A stretch of DNA of 6,802 nt from Candidatus Nitrosymbiomonas sp. (lineage in GTDB: Bacteria > Sysuimicrobiota > Sysuimicrobiia > Sysuimicrobiales > Humicultoraceae), in NCBI GenBank assembly GCA_020724185.1, contig DYHL01000151.1, positions 1 to 6,802 of the forward strand, written 5' to 3'. Position 1 is the first letter of the stretch, and every line of letters begins with the position of its first letter. Below are positions 1 through 5,915 of the stretch, piece after piece. Both the position numbers and the translations under genes were made by a program. A model generated the notes under the pieces. It was given only the letters and a program-made list of their open reading frames with translations, was not told the DNA's origin and did not search any database.

Positions 1-552
1 CGCTATCTGGGCGATGAAGCCATCGAGCAGGGCGTGGACGTCATGATCAGCTCCTGGCGGCGCATTGCCCCGGATACCCTGCCTGGGATGGGCAAGATCG
101 GCGGCAACTACGTGAACTCGGCGTTCGTCATCATGGAGGCGGTGGACAACGGGTACGCGGAGGGCATCGCGCTGGACGTGCAGGGCTATCTGAGCGAGGG
201 CAGCGGCGAGAACCTGTTCCTCATCCGGGACGGCGTCGTCTACACTCCGCCGCTGGCCGCCTCGATCCTCGGGGGCATAACCCGAGGCGTGGTCATGACC
301 CTCTGCCGCGATGCTGGCATCGAAGTGCGCGAGATGGCGATCCCCCGCGAGATGCTCTACGTCGCGGACGAAGTTTTCTTCACGGGAACCGCGGCCGAGA
401 TCACGCCCATACGCTCGGTGGACCGGCAGGCCGTTGGCACGGGCCGCCGTGGCCCGCTGACAGAGCGGCTGCAGGACCGGTTCTTCGGCATCACCTCGGG
501 CCGTCTGCCCGACACTCACGGTTGGCTGACGCCGGTCCGGGACGCCATCTAG
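1..552 (+). CDS. ilvE: Branched-chain amino acid aminotransferase, 3' part (5' end outside window)
   Basis: PLP-dependent fold-type IV transaminase that interconverts leucine, isoleucine and valine with their 2-oxo acids, using glutamate/2-oxoglutarate; cytoplasmic. The frame is open from base 1, so about 183 C-terminal residues are present. Compared with the roughly 309-residue E. coli IlvE, about 125 N-terminal residues are missing. Visible family motifs are GKIGGNYVNS, whose Lys (codon at 94-96) matches the Schiff-base lysine; EGIALD followed by GYLSEGSGENLF, the PLP-contacting glutamate region; GGITRG, the phosphate-binding turn; and VFFTGTAAEITPI. The C-terminus (GWLTPVR) is also typical of IlvE. 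An internal ATG at 34 is not the real start. The gene ends 16 nt before leuS and is probably cotranscribed with it, linking branched-chain amino acid synthesis to leucyl-tRNA charging. D-amino-acid transaminase and 4-amino-4-deoxychorismate lyase share the fold but lack this motif set. Confidence 0.95.
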   Translation, partial: RYLGDEAIEQGVDVMISSWRRIAPDTLPGMGKIGGNYVNSAFVIMEAVDNGYAEGIALDVQGYLSEGSGENLFLIRDGVVYTPPLAASILGGITRGVVMTLCRDAGIEVREMAIPREMLYVADEVFFTGTAAEITPIRSVDRQAVGTGRRGPLTERLQDRFFGITSGRLPDTHGWLTPVRDAI

Positions 553-556
553 GCCC

Positions 557-564
557 AAGGAGAA
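557..564 (+). promoter_or_regulatory. Shine-Dalgarno sequence of leuS
   Basis: AAGGAGAA, with the GGAG core 6 nt before the ATG at 569. The spacing is ideal, which fixes the leuS start and fits reinitiation after the nearby ilvE stop. Confidence 0.8.
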
Positions 565-568
565 CGCG

Positions 569-3022
569 ATGCGCTACGATCCTGCCAGCATTGAGGCCAA
601 GTGGCAGGCGCGATGGGAAGCGGACGGTCTGTACCACGCGCCTGACGGCGGTCCTAGGCCCAAGTTCTACTTCCTGACGATGTACCCTTATCCGTCGGGC
701 GACTACCTCCACATCGGGCACTGGTACGCCATGGCGCCTTCGGACGTTGCCGCGCGGTACAAGAGGATGCGGGGCTTCAACGTGACGCTCCCGATGGGAT
801 TTGACGCGTTCGGACTGCCTGCCGAGAACGCGGCGATCGAGCGGGGCATCCATCCCCACCGCTGGACGATGAGCAACATCGAGGTGATACGGCGCCAGCT
901 CCGGTCCATGGGCGCGATGTGGGACTGGCCGCGAGAGGTGGTTACCTGCGACCCCAGGTACTACAAGTGGAACCAGTGGTTCTTCCTCAAGATGCACGAG
1001 AGAGGCCTTGCCTACCGTGCCCTCTCGCCCGTGGACTGGTGTCCGAAGGACAACACCACGCTTGCCCGCGAGCAGGTGGTCGGCGACGAGCGGGTGTGCG
1101 AACGGTGCGGCACGCCGGTGGTCAAGAAGAACCTGGAGCAGTGGTTCCTGAAGATCACCGCCTACGCCGAGGAGCTGCTGGACTTCTCGAAGATCGAGTG
1201 GCCGGAGCGGGTCCGCACACTGCAGACCAACTGGATCGGCCGCAGCGGGGGTGTGGAGTTCGCGATCCCGCTTCGGGATCACCCCGGACTGGAGTTTCGG
1301 GTCTTCACGACCAGGCCCGATACCGTCTACGGGATGACCTTCTGCGTGCTTGCGCCGGAGCACCCGCTTGTAGATTGCCTGACCACGCCCGACCGCCGGG
1401 CCGCGGTGGAGGCCTACAAGTTCAAGGCCGCGCGCGAGTCCGACATCGAGCGGCTCTCGACCGAACGAGAGCAAGACGGCGTCTTCATTGGTGCCTACGC
1501 CAACAACCCGATGAGCGGTGAGGCCGTGCCGGTGTTCATCGCCGACTACGTCCTGCTGACCTATGGGACCGGCGCGATCCAGGGCGTTCCGGCGCACGAC
1601 TCGCGCGACTTCGAGTTTGCCCGGAAGTACGGCCTGCCGATCCCGGTGGTCGTGGCGCCGCCGGGATGGGACGGCGGGCCGTTGTCCGAGGCCTACCTGG
1701 ACGAGGGCACGATGGTGAACTCCGGGCCCTTCGACGGCATGTCGTCGGCAGAGGGGTGGCATCGGATCGCAGACGCGATGGTCGCCCGCGGCGTCGGCGA
1801 GCGGAAGGTGCAATACCGCCTCCACGACTGGTTGATCAGCCGGCAGCGCTACTGGGGCACCCCGATTCCGATCATCTACTGCGACGACTGCGGCGCGGTG
1901 CCGGTGCCCTACGAGCACCTGCCGGTGATCCTGCCAGAGGATGCCGAATTCCGGCCCACGGGCGAATCCCCGCTGATCTACCACGATGGTTTCCTCAACG
2001 TTGCCTGCCCGCGCTGCCGCAGGCCGGCCAGGCGAGAGACCGACACCATGGACACGTTCATTGACTCGTCGTGGTACCAGTACCGGTACCTCAGCCCTGA
2101 TTACGACGCGGCTCCCTTCGATCCCCAGAAAGGAGCGTACTGGTTGCCGGTTGACCAGTACACCGGCGGTATCGAGCATGCGGTCATGCACCTGCTCTAC
2201 ACGCGGTTCTGGACGAAGGTGATGCGCGAACTGGGTCTGGTGTCCTTCGACGAGCCGATGAGGCGGCTGTTCAATCAAGGGATCATTCTCGGCCCCGACG
2301 GCAACCGGATGAGCAAGTCCCGGGGAAACGTGGTAAACCCCGATGATCTCGTGCGTCGGTACGGTGCCGACGTGCTGCGCGCCTACCTCATGTTCATCGG
2401 GCCGTGGGACGAGGGCGGCCCGTGGAACAGCCGGGGCATTGAGGGGATCTGGCGCTTCCTGGCGCGGGTTTGGGCACTGGTGACCGTGCCGGCCGGGGAG
2501 GCTTCAGTTTCGGCGATTCAGTCCGTCGAGGCGTCCGAACTCGAGTATTGGATGCACAACACGATCAGGCGCGTGACCGAGCAGATGGAGGGGTTCAAGT
2601 TCAACACCGCGATCGCGGCGTTGATGGAGTACGCCAACACCCTGCAGCGGGCCAGGAGCTCGCCGGTCTCCGGCACGCCGCTATGGGACGAGGCGCTCCG
2701 TACTCTGGTCCTGCTGCTTGCGCCGCTCTGCCCCCATACCTCCGAGGAGCTCTGGGTCGAGCACCTCGGAGGCTCCTACAGCGTGCATACCCAGGCCTGG
2801 CCGTCCTTCGATCCTGCCAAGGCGACCGCCAGGCAGATCACGCTGGTGCTGCAGGTGGACGGCCGCGTGCGCGACCGGGTCCAGGTGGCCGTCGAGATCA
2901 CCGACGCCGAGGCTCGAGAGATTGCGCTGGCAAGCCCGCGCGTCCGCCAGTTCCTGGAAGGCAAGACCATGGCCGATGTGGTCGTGGTTCCTGGTCGCCT
3001 GGTCAACATTGTGACGCGATAG
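569..3022 (+). CDS. leuS: Leucyl-tRNA synthetase (class Ia, bacterial type)
   Basis: Charges tRNA-Leu with leucine in the cytoplasm using ATP, and hydrolyses mischarged tRNA in a separate editing domain. It is 817 residues, slightly shorter than the 860 of E. coli, and appears complete. Domains in order: catalytic Rossmann core with YPSG and HIGH (residues 48-51); a zinc-binding insertion with Cys158, Cys177 and Cys180, followed by QWFLKITAYAEELL; the CP1 editing domain with TTRPDTVYG (from Thr247) and GTGAIQGVPAHDSRD (333-347); a second Cys pair set, Cys438/Cys441 and Cys480/Cys483, suggesting a zinc ribbon; the FIDSSWY core segment; RMSKS (580-584), the KMSKS signature with Arg for the first Lys; then the anticodon-binding helices and a small C-terminal domain starting near VDGRVRDRV. 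The ATG is supported by the Shine-Dalgarno sequence at 557. The editing-pocket segment has Gln338 where Met is usual. No frameshift was seen. Confidence 0.98.
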   Translation: MRYDPASIEAKWQARWEADGLYHAPDGGPRPKFYFLTMYPYPSGDYLHIGHWYAMAPSDVAARYKRMRGFNVTLPMGFDAFGLPAENAAIERGIHPHRWTMSNIEVIRRQLRSMGAMWDWPREVVTCDPRYYKWNQWFFLKMHERGLAYRALSPVDWCPKDNTTLAREQVVGDERVCERCGTPVVKKNLEQWFLKITAYAEELLDFSKIEWPERVRTLQTNWIGRSGGVEFAIPLRDHPGLEFRVFTTRPDTVYGMTFCVLAPEHPLVDCLTTPDRRAAVEAYKFKAARESDIERLSTEREQDGVFIGAYANNPMSGEAVPVFIADYVLLTYGTGAIQGVPAHDSRDFEFARKYGLPIPVVVAPPGWDGGPLSEAYLDEGTMVNSGPFDGMSSAEGWHRIADAMVARGVGERKVQYRLHDWLISRQRYWGTPIPIIYCDDCGAVPVPYEHLPVILPEDAEFRPTGESPLIYHDGFLNVACPRCRRPARRETDTMDTFIDSSWYQYRYLSPDYDAAPFDPQKGAYWLPVDQYTGGIEHAVMHLLYTRFWTKVMRELGLVSFDEPMRRLFNQGIILGPDGNRMSKSRGNVVNPDDLVRRYGADVLRAYLMFIGPWDEGGPWNSRGIEGIWRFLARVWALVTVPAGEASVSAIQSVEASELEYWMHNTIRRVTEQMEGFKFNTAIAALMEYANTLQRARSSPVSGTPLWDEALRTLVLLLAPLCPHTSEELWVEHLGGSYSVHTQAWPSFDPAKATARQITLVLQVDGRVRDRVQVAVEITDAEAREIALASPRVRQFLEGKTMADVVVVPGRLVNIVTR

Positions 3023-3034
3023 CCCGTAGTATGC

Positions 3035-3068
3035 TCCCTTGCCTGCCGATGAGATGGCAGGAGGGGGG
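3035..3068 (+). promoter_or_regulatory. Hairpin enclosing the Shine-Dalgarno sequence upstream of the comEA-like gene
   Basis: CCTGCC (3042-3047) pairs with GGCAGG (3056-3061) around an 8-nt loop. After one mismatch (G3041/A3062), the stem can continue through 3035-3040 with 3063-3068 using G-C pairs and G-U wobbles. The 3' arm includes the AGGAGG at 3059-3064, so folding would hide the ribosome binding site. There is no T tract after it, so a plain intrinsic terminator for leuS is less likely, though a weak or factor-assisted one is possible. A regulatory role is inferred from pairing only. Confidence 0.4.
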
Positions 3069-3094
3069 CGACGGCAATCGAGCGATCCGATCAG

Positions 3095-3658
3095 TTGGCG
3101 CTCGCCGGGCTGGCCGCGGCACTGATGCTGGCCGGCCGAGCTGCGGTTCGCTCCGGCCGGAGTGCGGGTCCCCTGCCGGTCAGCGCGCCCTCGGCGCCCG
3201 CGCAGATCAGCGTGCACGCGGTAGGCGAGGTCACCTGGCCCGGGCTGTATGTGCTGCCCTCCGGCGCTCGACTCCAGGATGCCATACTCGCGGCCCACGG
3301 CCCCACCCTGATCGCGGACCTTGGGCGCGTGAACCTGGCCTCCCAGATTCGGGACGGCGACCGCGTGGTCGTACCGCGGATCGTCCAGCCGACTTACCCG
3401 TTTCCTCCGGCCAAGCGCCCGGGATTGCCTGAACCGGCGGCGGCGGCGGAAGGGGAGAGGGCTCCTGCGGTGAACGTGAACACCGCGACCGCGGCGGACC
3501 TTGAACGCCTGCCCGGCGTCGGACCTGTCCTGGCGCGCCGAATCGTGGAGCATCGCGAGGCCAGGGGGCTGTTCCGGCGTCTGGACGACCTCCTCGAGGT
3601 CCAGGGCATCGGGCCCAAGCTCTTCCGGCGTCTGGAGCCCTTGCTCCGGCTGGAGTAA
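3095..3658 (+). CDS. comEA: ComEA-like protein: membrane anchor, SLBB domain and tandem helix-hairpin-helix DNA-binding domain
   Basis: In Gram-positive competence systems ComEA is a membrane-anchored DNA receptor that passes incoming DNA to the ComEC channel. From the TTG at 3095 the protein has 187 residues: a short hydrophobic N-terminus (residues 2-13) likely acting as anchor; an SLBB/beta-grasp domain (about 38-94, HAVGEVTWPGLYVLPSG through RDGDRVVVP); a Pro/Ala linker (95-124); and a (HhH)2 domain (126-187) with VNVNTATAADLERLPGVGP and a second hairpin VQGIGPKLFRRL. The start is uncertain. The frame is open from 3053, but TTG 3095 is the only standard start codon before the anchor, and it lies 30 nt past a strong AGGAGG (3059-3064). 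An ACG at 3071 or ATC at 3077 would be better spaced and would add a longer cytoplasmic tail. No comEC follows, so the function may be DNA uptake or another envelope DNA-binding role. Confidence 0.85.
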   Translation: MALAGLAAALMLAGRAAVRSGRSAGPLPVSAPSAPAQISVHAVGEVTWPGLYVLPSGARLQDAILAAHGPTLIADLGRVNLASQIRDGDRVVVPRIVQPTYPFPPAKRPGLPEPAAAAEGERAPAVNVNTATAADLERLPGVGPVLARRIVEHREARGLFRRLDDLLEVQGIGPKLFRRLEPLLRLE

Positions 3659-3659
3659 G

Positions 3660-3685
3660 GGAACCCGGCTGGCCCTCCGTCCGTA
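3660..3685 (+). promoter_or_regulatory. Candidate ECF-type promoter before the sigma factor gene
   Basis: GGAAC (3660-3664) followed by a 17-nt spacer and CGTA (3682-3685) resembles the GGAAC / CGTC-type -35 and -10 elements recognised by many ECF sigma factors. It starts just after the comEA stop (3658) and ends 37 nt before the sigma GTG, where an autoregulatory promoter would be expected. An overlapping CGTC at 3678-3681 has a shorter 13-nt spacer. The motif is short and the sequence GC-rich, so chance is a real alternative. Confidence 0.35.
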
Positions 3686-3722
3686 GATAGTCAGGAGGGG
3701 TTGCCGCGGTCGCAGGTGGCCT

Positions 3723-4310
3723 GTGGCGCGCATCCAGGAACAGGAGCGGCCGGCGGATCCCCAGGACGATCGGGCGCGGTTCGAAGCGCTGGTGGAGAGG
3801 TATGGACGGCGCGTGTACGCGATGGCCTACCGGATGGCCGGTAGCGAGGCCGACGCCAAGGATCTTGCGCAGGAGGCCTTCATACGCGTCTGGCGGTCCT
3901 TGTCGCGGCTGCGGCCCGACGTTCCGCTGGAGGGCTGGCTGTATCGGACCGTTACCAACCTGTTCATTGACCTGCTGCGGCGCCGTCGGGGTCCACGGAT
4001 CCAGTCGCTCGATGAGCCGCTTGCGACCACCTCGGGGGAACTGGCAAGAGAACGGCCGGATGCTTCAGCCGACGTCGAGCGCACCGTGCTGGGCGCGATT
4101 GTGGACCGGCGCGTGCAGCAGGCGCTCATGTCCCTCCTGCCCGACGTCCGCATGGTTGTAGTTCTGGCCGACGTGGAGGGTTACGCGTACGAGGAGATCG
4201 CCTCGATGATGGGGATCCCCGTGGGGACGGTGAAGTCGCGGCTGCACCGCGCCCGCCTGGCGCTGCGAGGCCGGCTGGCGCCCTTCCGCGACGGACTCGA
4301 GGGCTCATGA
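3723..4310 (+). CDS. ECF-family RNA polymerase sigma factor (sigma-70 group 4, RpoE-like)
   Basis: Directs RNA polymerase to a stress regulon, probably for the cell envelope given its partners. It is 195 residues, normal for the family, with only regions 2 and 4. Region 2 (about 20-89) shows FEALVERYGRRVYAMAYRM, DAKDLAQEAFIRVW and EGWLYRTVTNLFIDLLRRRR, for core binding and -10 recognition. After a variable acidic linker, region 4 (about 131-185) shows LMSLLPDVRMVVVLADVEGY, then the helix-turn-helix EEIASMMGIPVGTVKSRLHRAR for -35 recognition. The GTG at 3723 is the first start codon in a frame open from 3687, and it leaves a normal N-terminal tail. It follows AGGTGG (3714-3719) at short spacing, while the stronger AGGAGG (3693-3698) is 24 nt away. 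The stop overlaps the next gene's start (ATGA), typical of sigma/anti-sigma pairs. The exact ECF subgroup cannot be assigned from sequence reading. Confidence 0.95.
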   Translation: MARIQEQERPADPQDDRARFEALVERYGRRVYAMAYRMAGSEADAKDLAQEAFIRVWRSLSRLRPDVPLEGWLYRTVTNLFIDLLRRRRGPRIQSLDEPLATTSGELARERPDASADVERTVLGAIVDRRVQQALMSLLPDVRMVVVLADVEGYAYEEIASMMGIPVGTVKSRLHRARLALRGRLAPFRDGLEGS

Positions 4311-4801
4311 ACCACCATCGTGCCGTACGGCTGCTGAGCGCCTACCTCGATGCGGAGCTCGCCTCCGAGGAGATGGCCGAGGCCCAGAGGCACCTGGCGG
4401 ATTGCCCTGAATGCCGCGCTGAACTGGAGGGGCTGCGCGCCACAAGGCGCCTGCTGGGCTCTCTGGAGGCACCCGACCTACCCCAGGGGTTTGCTGCGGA
4501 CTTGTGGTCGCGCCTGGGGCGCCCAGCGCCCGGCCCATGGGCCTGGTGGCCCTTCTGGATGCCACGACCCGCGACGGCGTTCGCAGTGCTGGCGCTGGAT
4601 CTGGTCCTGGTGGCCGTGCCGGCAATCCGGGGCCACCAGTACCGTCTGCGCGCCGCTGAGGTCGGCCCTGATCTGTTCCTCCGGAGGGCAGCACAGGCGC
4701 AGGCGCGGGATCCGCTCATGGATCGTGCTTTTGTGGGCCTGGTGTTCACCGACGCCAACCTGCGCCTGATCGGCGAGGATCCACGGGGGCCGGTGCGGTG
4801 A
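4307..4801 (+). CDS. Single-pass membrane anti-sigma factor with zinc-finger (ZAS/RsiW-like) domain
   Basis: Likely holds the upstream ECF sigma factor inactive at the membrane until an envelope signal destroys or releases it. It has 164 residues. The N-terminal cytoplasmic domain (about 1-55) carries the zinc-associated anti-sigma pattern HxxxCxxC as H29-LAD-C33-PE-C36, preceded by LLSAYLDAELASEEMAEAQRH. A Trp/Pro-rich stretch (77-86) leads into one hydrophobic segment (about 89-107) with an unusual aspartate (Asp98) within it. About 57 residues then lie outside the membrane, a possible docking site for the RseB-like protein encoded next. The ATG overlaps the sigma stop (ATGA), with a weak GAGGG just upstream, so translation is probably coupled. 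Function rests on the zinc motif, the membrane topology and the gene order; sequence identity to named members was not tested. Confidence 0.9.
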   Translation: MNHHRAVRLLSAYLDAELASEEMAEAQRHLADCPECRAELEGLRATRRLLGSLEAPDLPQGFAADLWSRLGRPAPGPWAWWPFWMPRPATAFAVLALDLVLVAVPAIRGHQYRLRAAEVGPDLFLRRAAQAQARDPLMDRAFVGLVFTDANLRLIGEDPRGPVR

Positions 4802-5850
4802 TGCGGCGCGCTGCCGCGGGGTTCGCCATCTGGCTGGCGGTCGTGTGGCTGGCTCCCCCGGCGCCGGCCTTGTCGCAGGGTTCGCCCGAGCCCCTCCTGG
4901 ACGGGGTGACGCTGCAGGAAGTAGCGCGCCACGCGGCGATCGCCTCTCAAATCGTGGACTACGAGGGTACCAAGGTACTCTCCGTGCTCCGCGGCGAGGC
5001 CATGGAAACGGTCACGCTGATCGAGACCCGCAAGCGGCCTGGGAGGACACGCCTGGAGTTCCTCTCCCCTGAGGGCGTAGCCGGGCGACTGGTCGTTGAC
5101 GACGGCCTGCAGACCTGGCACTACGAGCCACGCCTCCACACGGTCCTCCTGGGACCGTCCCTGGCGCCGCCGACCGAACCCCCTTCCGCGGGGTGGCTGG
5201 CGGAGTACTCTCTGAGGCTGCTGGGCGTGGAGGAGGTCATCGGCCGGCGCACCGCTGTGCTGAGTCTCAGGCCCCGGGCCGGGCAAGGCGAGCGCCGCCT
5301 CTGGATTGACAGGACCACCGGTGTGGCGCTGCGCGCCGAGGAGCGCGACCCCGACGATGGCCTCGTGATGGTGGCCTACTTCACCCGGATCAGCTTTGGT
5401 CTCAACGTCCCATCCGCGCTGTTCAACATGCGCGCTCCCGCGGGCGCCCGGATCATGAGTCAGGGTGGCGCGCCTGAGAAGCTTAGCGCTCTTCCTGAGG
5501 TGGAACGGGCAGTGGGGTTTGCCTTGAGGGTCCCACAGACGCTTCCCGGAGGCTACACGCTGCGGGGCGGGGCGCCGGTGCGTCATGGGCCGCTGCTCAC
5601 CGCCTCCGTGGAGTATTCGGACGGCGCCCGGAGCCTGGTGCTCTTTGTCGCGGCTGCCGGCCGTTCGGGCCCTCCGGGCCGGGGCGACCTCGTGCCGACC
5701 CTGGGGGCCGGGGCGCGGGCGTTTGGAGCCGGTGCCCTGCGGATCGTCACCTGGGAGAGCCGCGGTCGCCGGCTGGCCCTGGCAGGGCCGCTTCCGCTGG
5801 CGGATCTGCTGGGCATCGCAGCCGCCCTCTCGCAGGGGAGCGGGCCTTGA
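4801..5850 (+). CDS. Secreted RseB/LolA-fold-like sigma regulator with DUF4367-like C-terminal domain
   Basis: Probable extracytoplasmic regulator of the sigma/anti-sigma pair. RseB/MucB proteins bind the outer part of the anti-sigma factor and sense lipoprotein or envelope damage. From the ATG at 4801 (TGATG overlap with the anti-sigma stop; a GTG at 4798 is possible) it has 349 residues. It begins with a signal peptide, MRR then a hydrophobic run to about residue 18, with likely cleavage near APA (21-23). The N-terminal half (about 30-215) has the beta-rich pattern of RseB/LolA: IVDYEGTKVLSVLRG, TRLEFLSPEGVAGRLVVDDG, TWHYEP, then RRLWIDRTTGVALRAEERD. The C-terminal part (about 225-349) runs from FALRVPQTLPGGYTLRGG through a Gly/Ala-rich stretch to LALAGPLPLADLLGIAAAL, recalling DUF4367-type domains. 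It lacks a lipobox Cys, so it is presumably soluble outside the membrane or held by its partner. An outer-membrane lipoprotein-sorting role is a less likely alternative. Confidence 0.75.
   Translation: MRRAAAGFAIWLAVVWLAPPAPALSQGSPEPLLDGVTLQEVARHAAIASQIVDYEGTKVLSVLRGEAMETVTLIETRKRPGRTRLEFLSPEGVAGRLVVDDGLQTWHYEPRLHTVLLGPSLAPPTEPPSAGWLAEYSLRLLGVEEVIGRRTAVLSLRPRAGQGERRLWIDRTTGVALRAEERDPDDGLVMVAYFTRISFGLNVPSALFNMRAPAGARIMSQGGAPEKLSALPEVERAVGFALRVPQTLPGGYTLRGGAPVRHGPLLTASVEYSDGARSLVLFVAAAGRSGPPGRGDLVPTLGAGARAFGAGALRIVTWESRGRRLALAGPLPLADLLGIAAALSQGSGP
5834..5840 (+). promoter_or_regulatory. Shine-Dalgarno sequence of the truncated mazG-like gene
   Basis: AGGGGAG, 6 nt before the TTG at 5847, inside the end of the RseB-like gene. 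Its good spacing supports the view that the TTG once started, or still starts, translation of a downstream gene. Confidence 0.5.
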
Positions 5851-5908
5851 CCCTGCGCGAGTTCCAGGACCGCATCGAGGCCCTCTACGGCGAGCGTGAC
5901 CGGTCGCG
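5847..5908 (+). pseudogene. Truncated 5' end of a MazG-like nucleotide pyrophosphohydrolase gene
   Basis: The codons from TTG 5847 read MTLREFQDRIEALYGERDRS. This matches, from memory, the N-terminus of short MazG-family NTP pyrophosphohydrolases (FQ..I...Y..+D..RG, followed in intact members by TF.WL.EE.GEL). Intact members hydrolyse (d)NTPs to monophosphate and pyrophosphate in the cytoplasm. Here the expected next glycine and the metal-binding EExxE helix are absent. After about base 5908 the frame runs antisense through the convergent agmatinase gene and stops at 6149. The start overlaps the RseB-like stop (TTGA) and has a well-placed AGGGGAG, so it looks like a once translationally coupled gene cut off by rearrangement. 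If translated, the 100-residue product would lack the catalytic core. Chance similarity over 20 residues is the main alternative. Confidence 0.6.
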
Positions 5909-5915
5909 CTGGTCA
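5897..5915. terminator. Inverted repeat at the convergent gene ends, possible bidirectional terminator
   Basis: TGACCGG (5897-5903) pairs with CTGGTCA (5909-5915), giving a 7-bp stem with one G-U pair and a 5-nt loop, TCGCG. It includes the agmatinase stop codon (5913-5915) and covers the point where the mazG-like match ends. No T tract follows on either strand, so intrinsic termination would be weak. It may instead mark a recombination junction or be incidental. Confidence 0.3.

Noticed and set aside
491..2278. 595-codon open frame on the - strand, antisense to leuS
   Set aside because: It shadows leuS in GC-rich DNA. Its translation is low-complexity, rich in Arg, His, Val and Pro, with no recognisable domain, while the + strand has a complete LeuRS with all motifs.
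3035..3068. Intrinsic terminator of leuS
   Set aside because: The hairpin has no following T tract and it includes the downstream Shine-Dalgarno sequence, so it was listed as a possible regulatory hairpin instead.
2470..3432. 320-codon + strand frame overlapping the end of leuS and the comEA-like gene
   Set aside because: It is out of frame with both real genes, and its composition is Arg/Gly/Ala-rich with no domain.
4305..4694. 129-codon - strand frame opposite the anti-sigma gene
   Set aside because: Pro/Arg/Gly-rich shadow of the anti-sigma gene, whose zinc motif, membrane segment and overlap with the sigma gene are clear.
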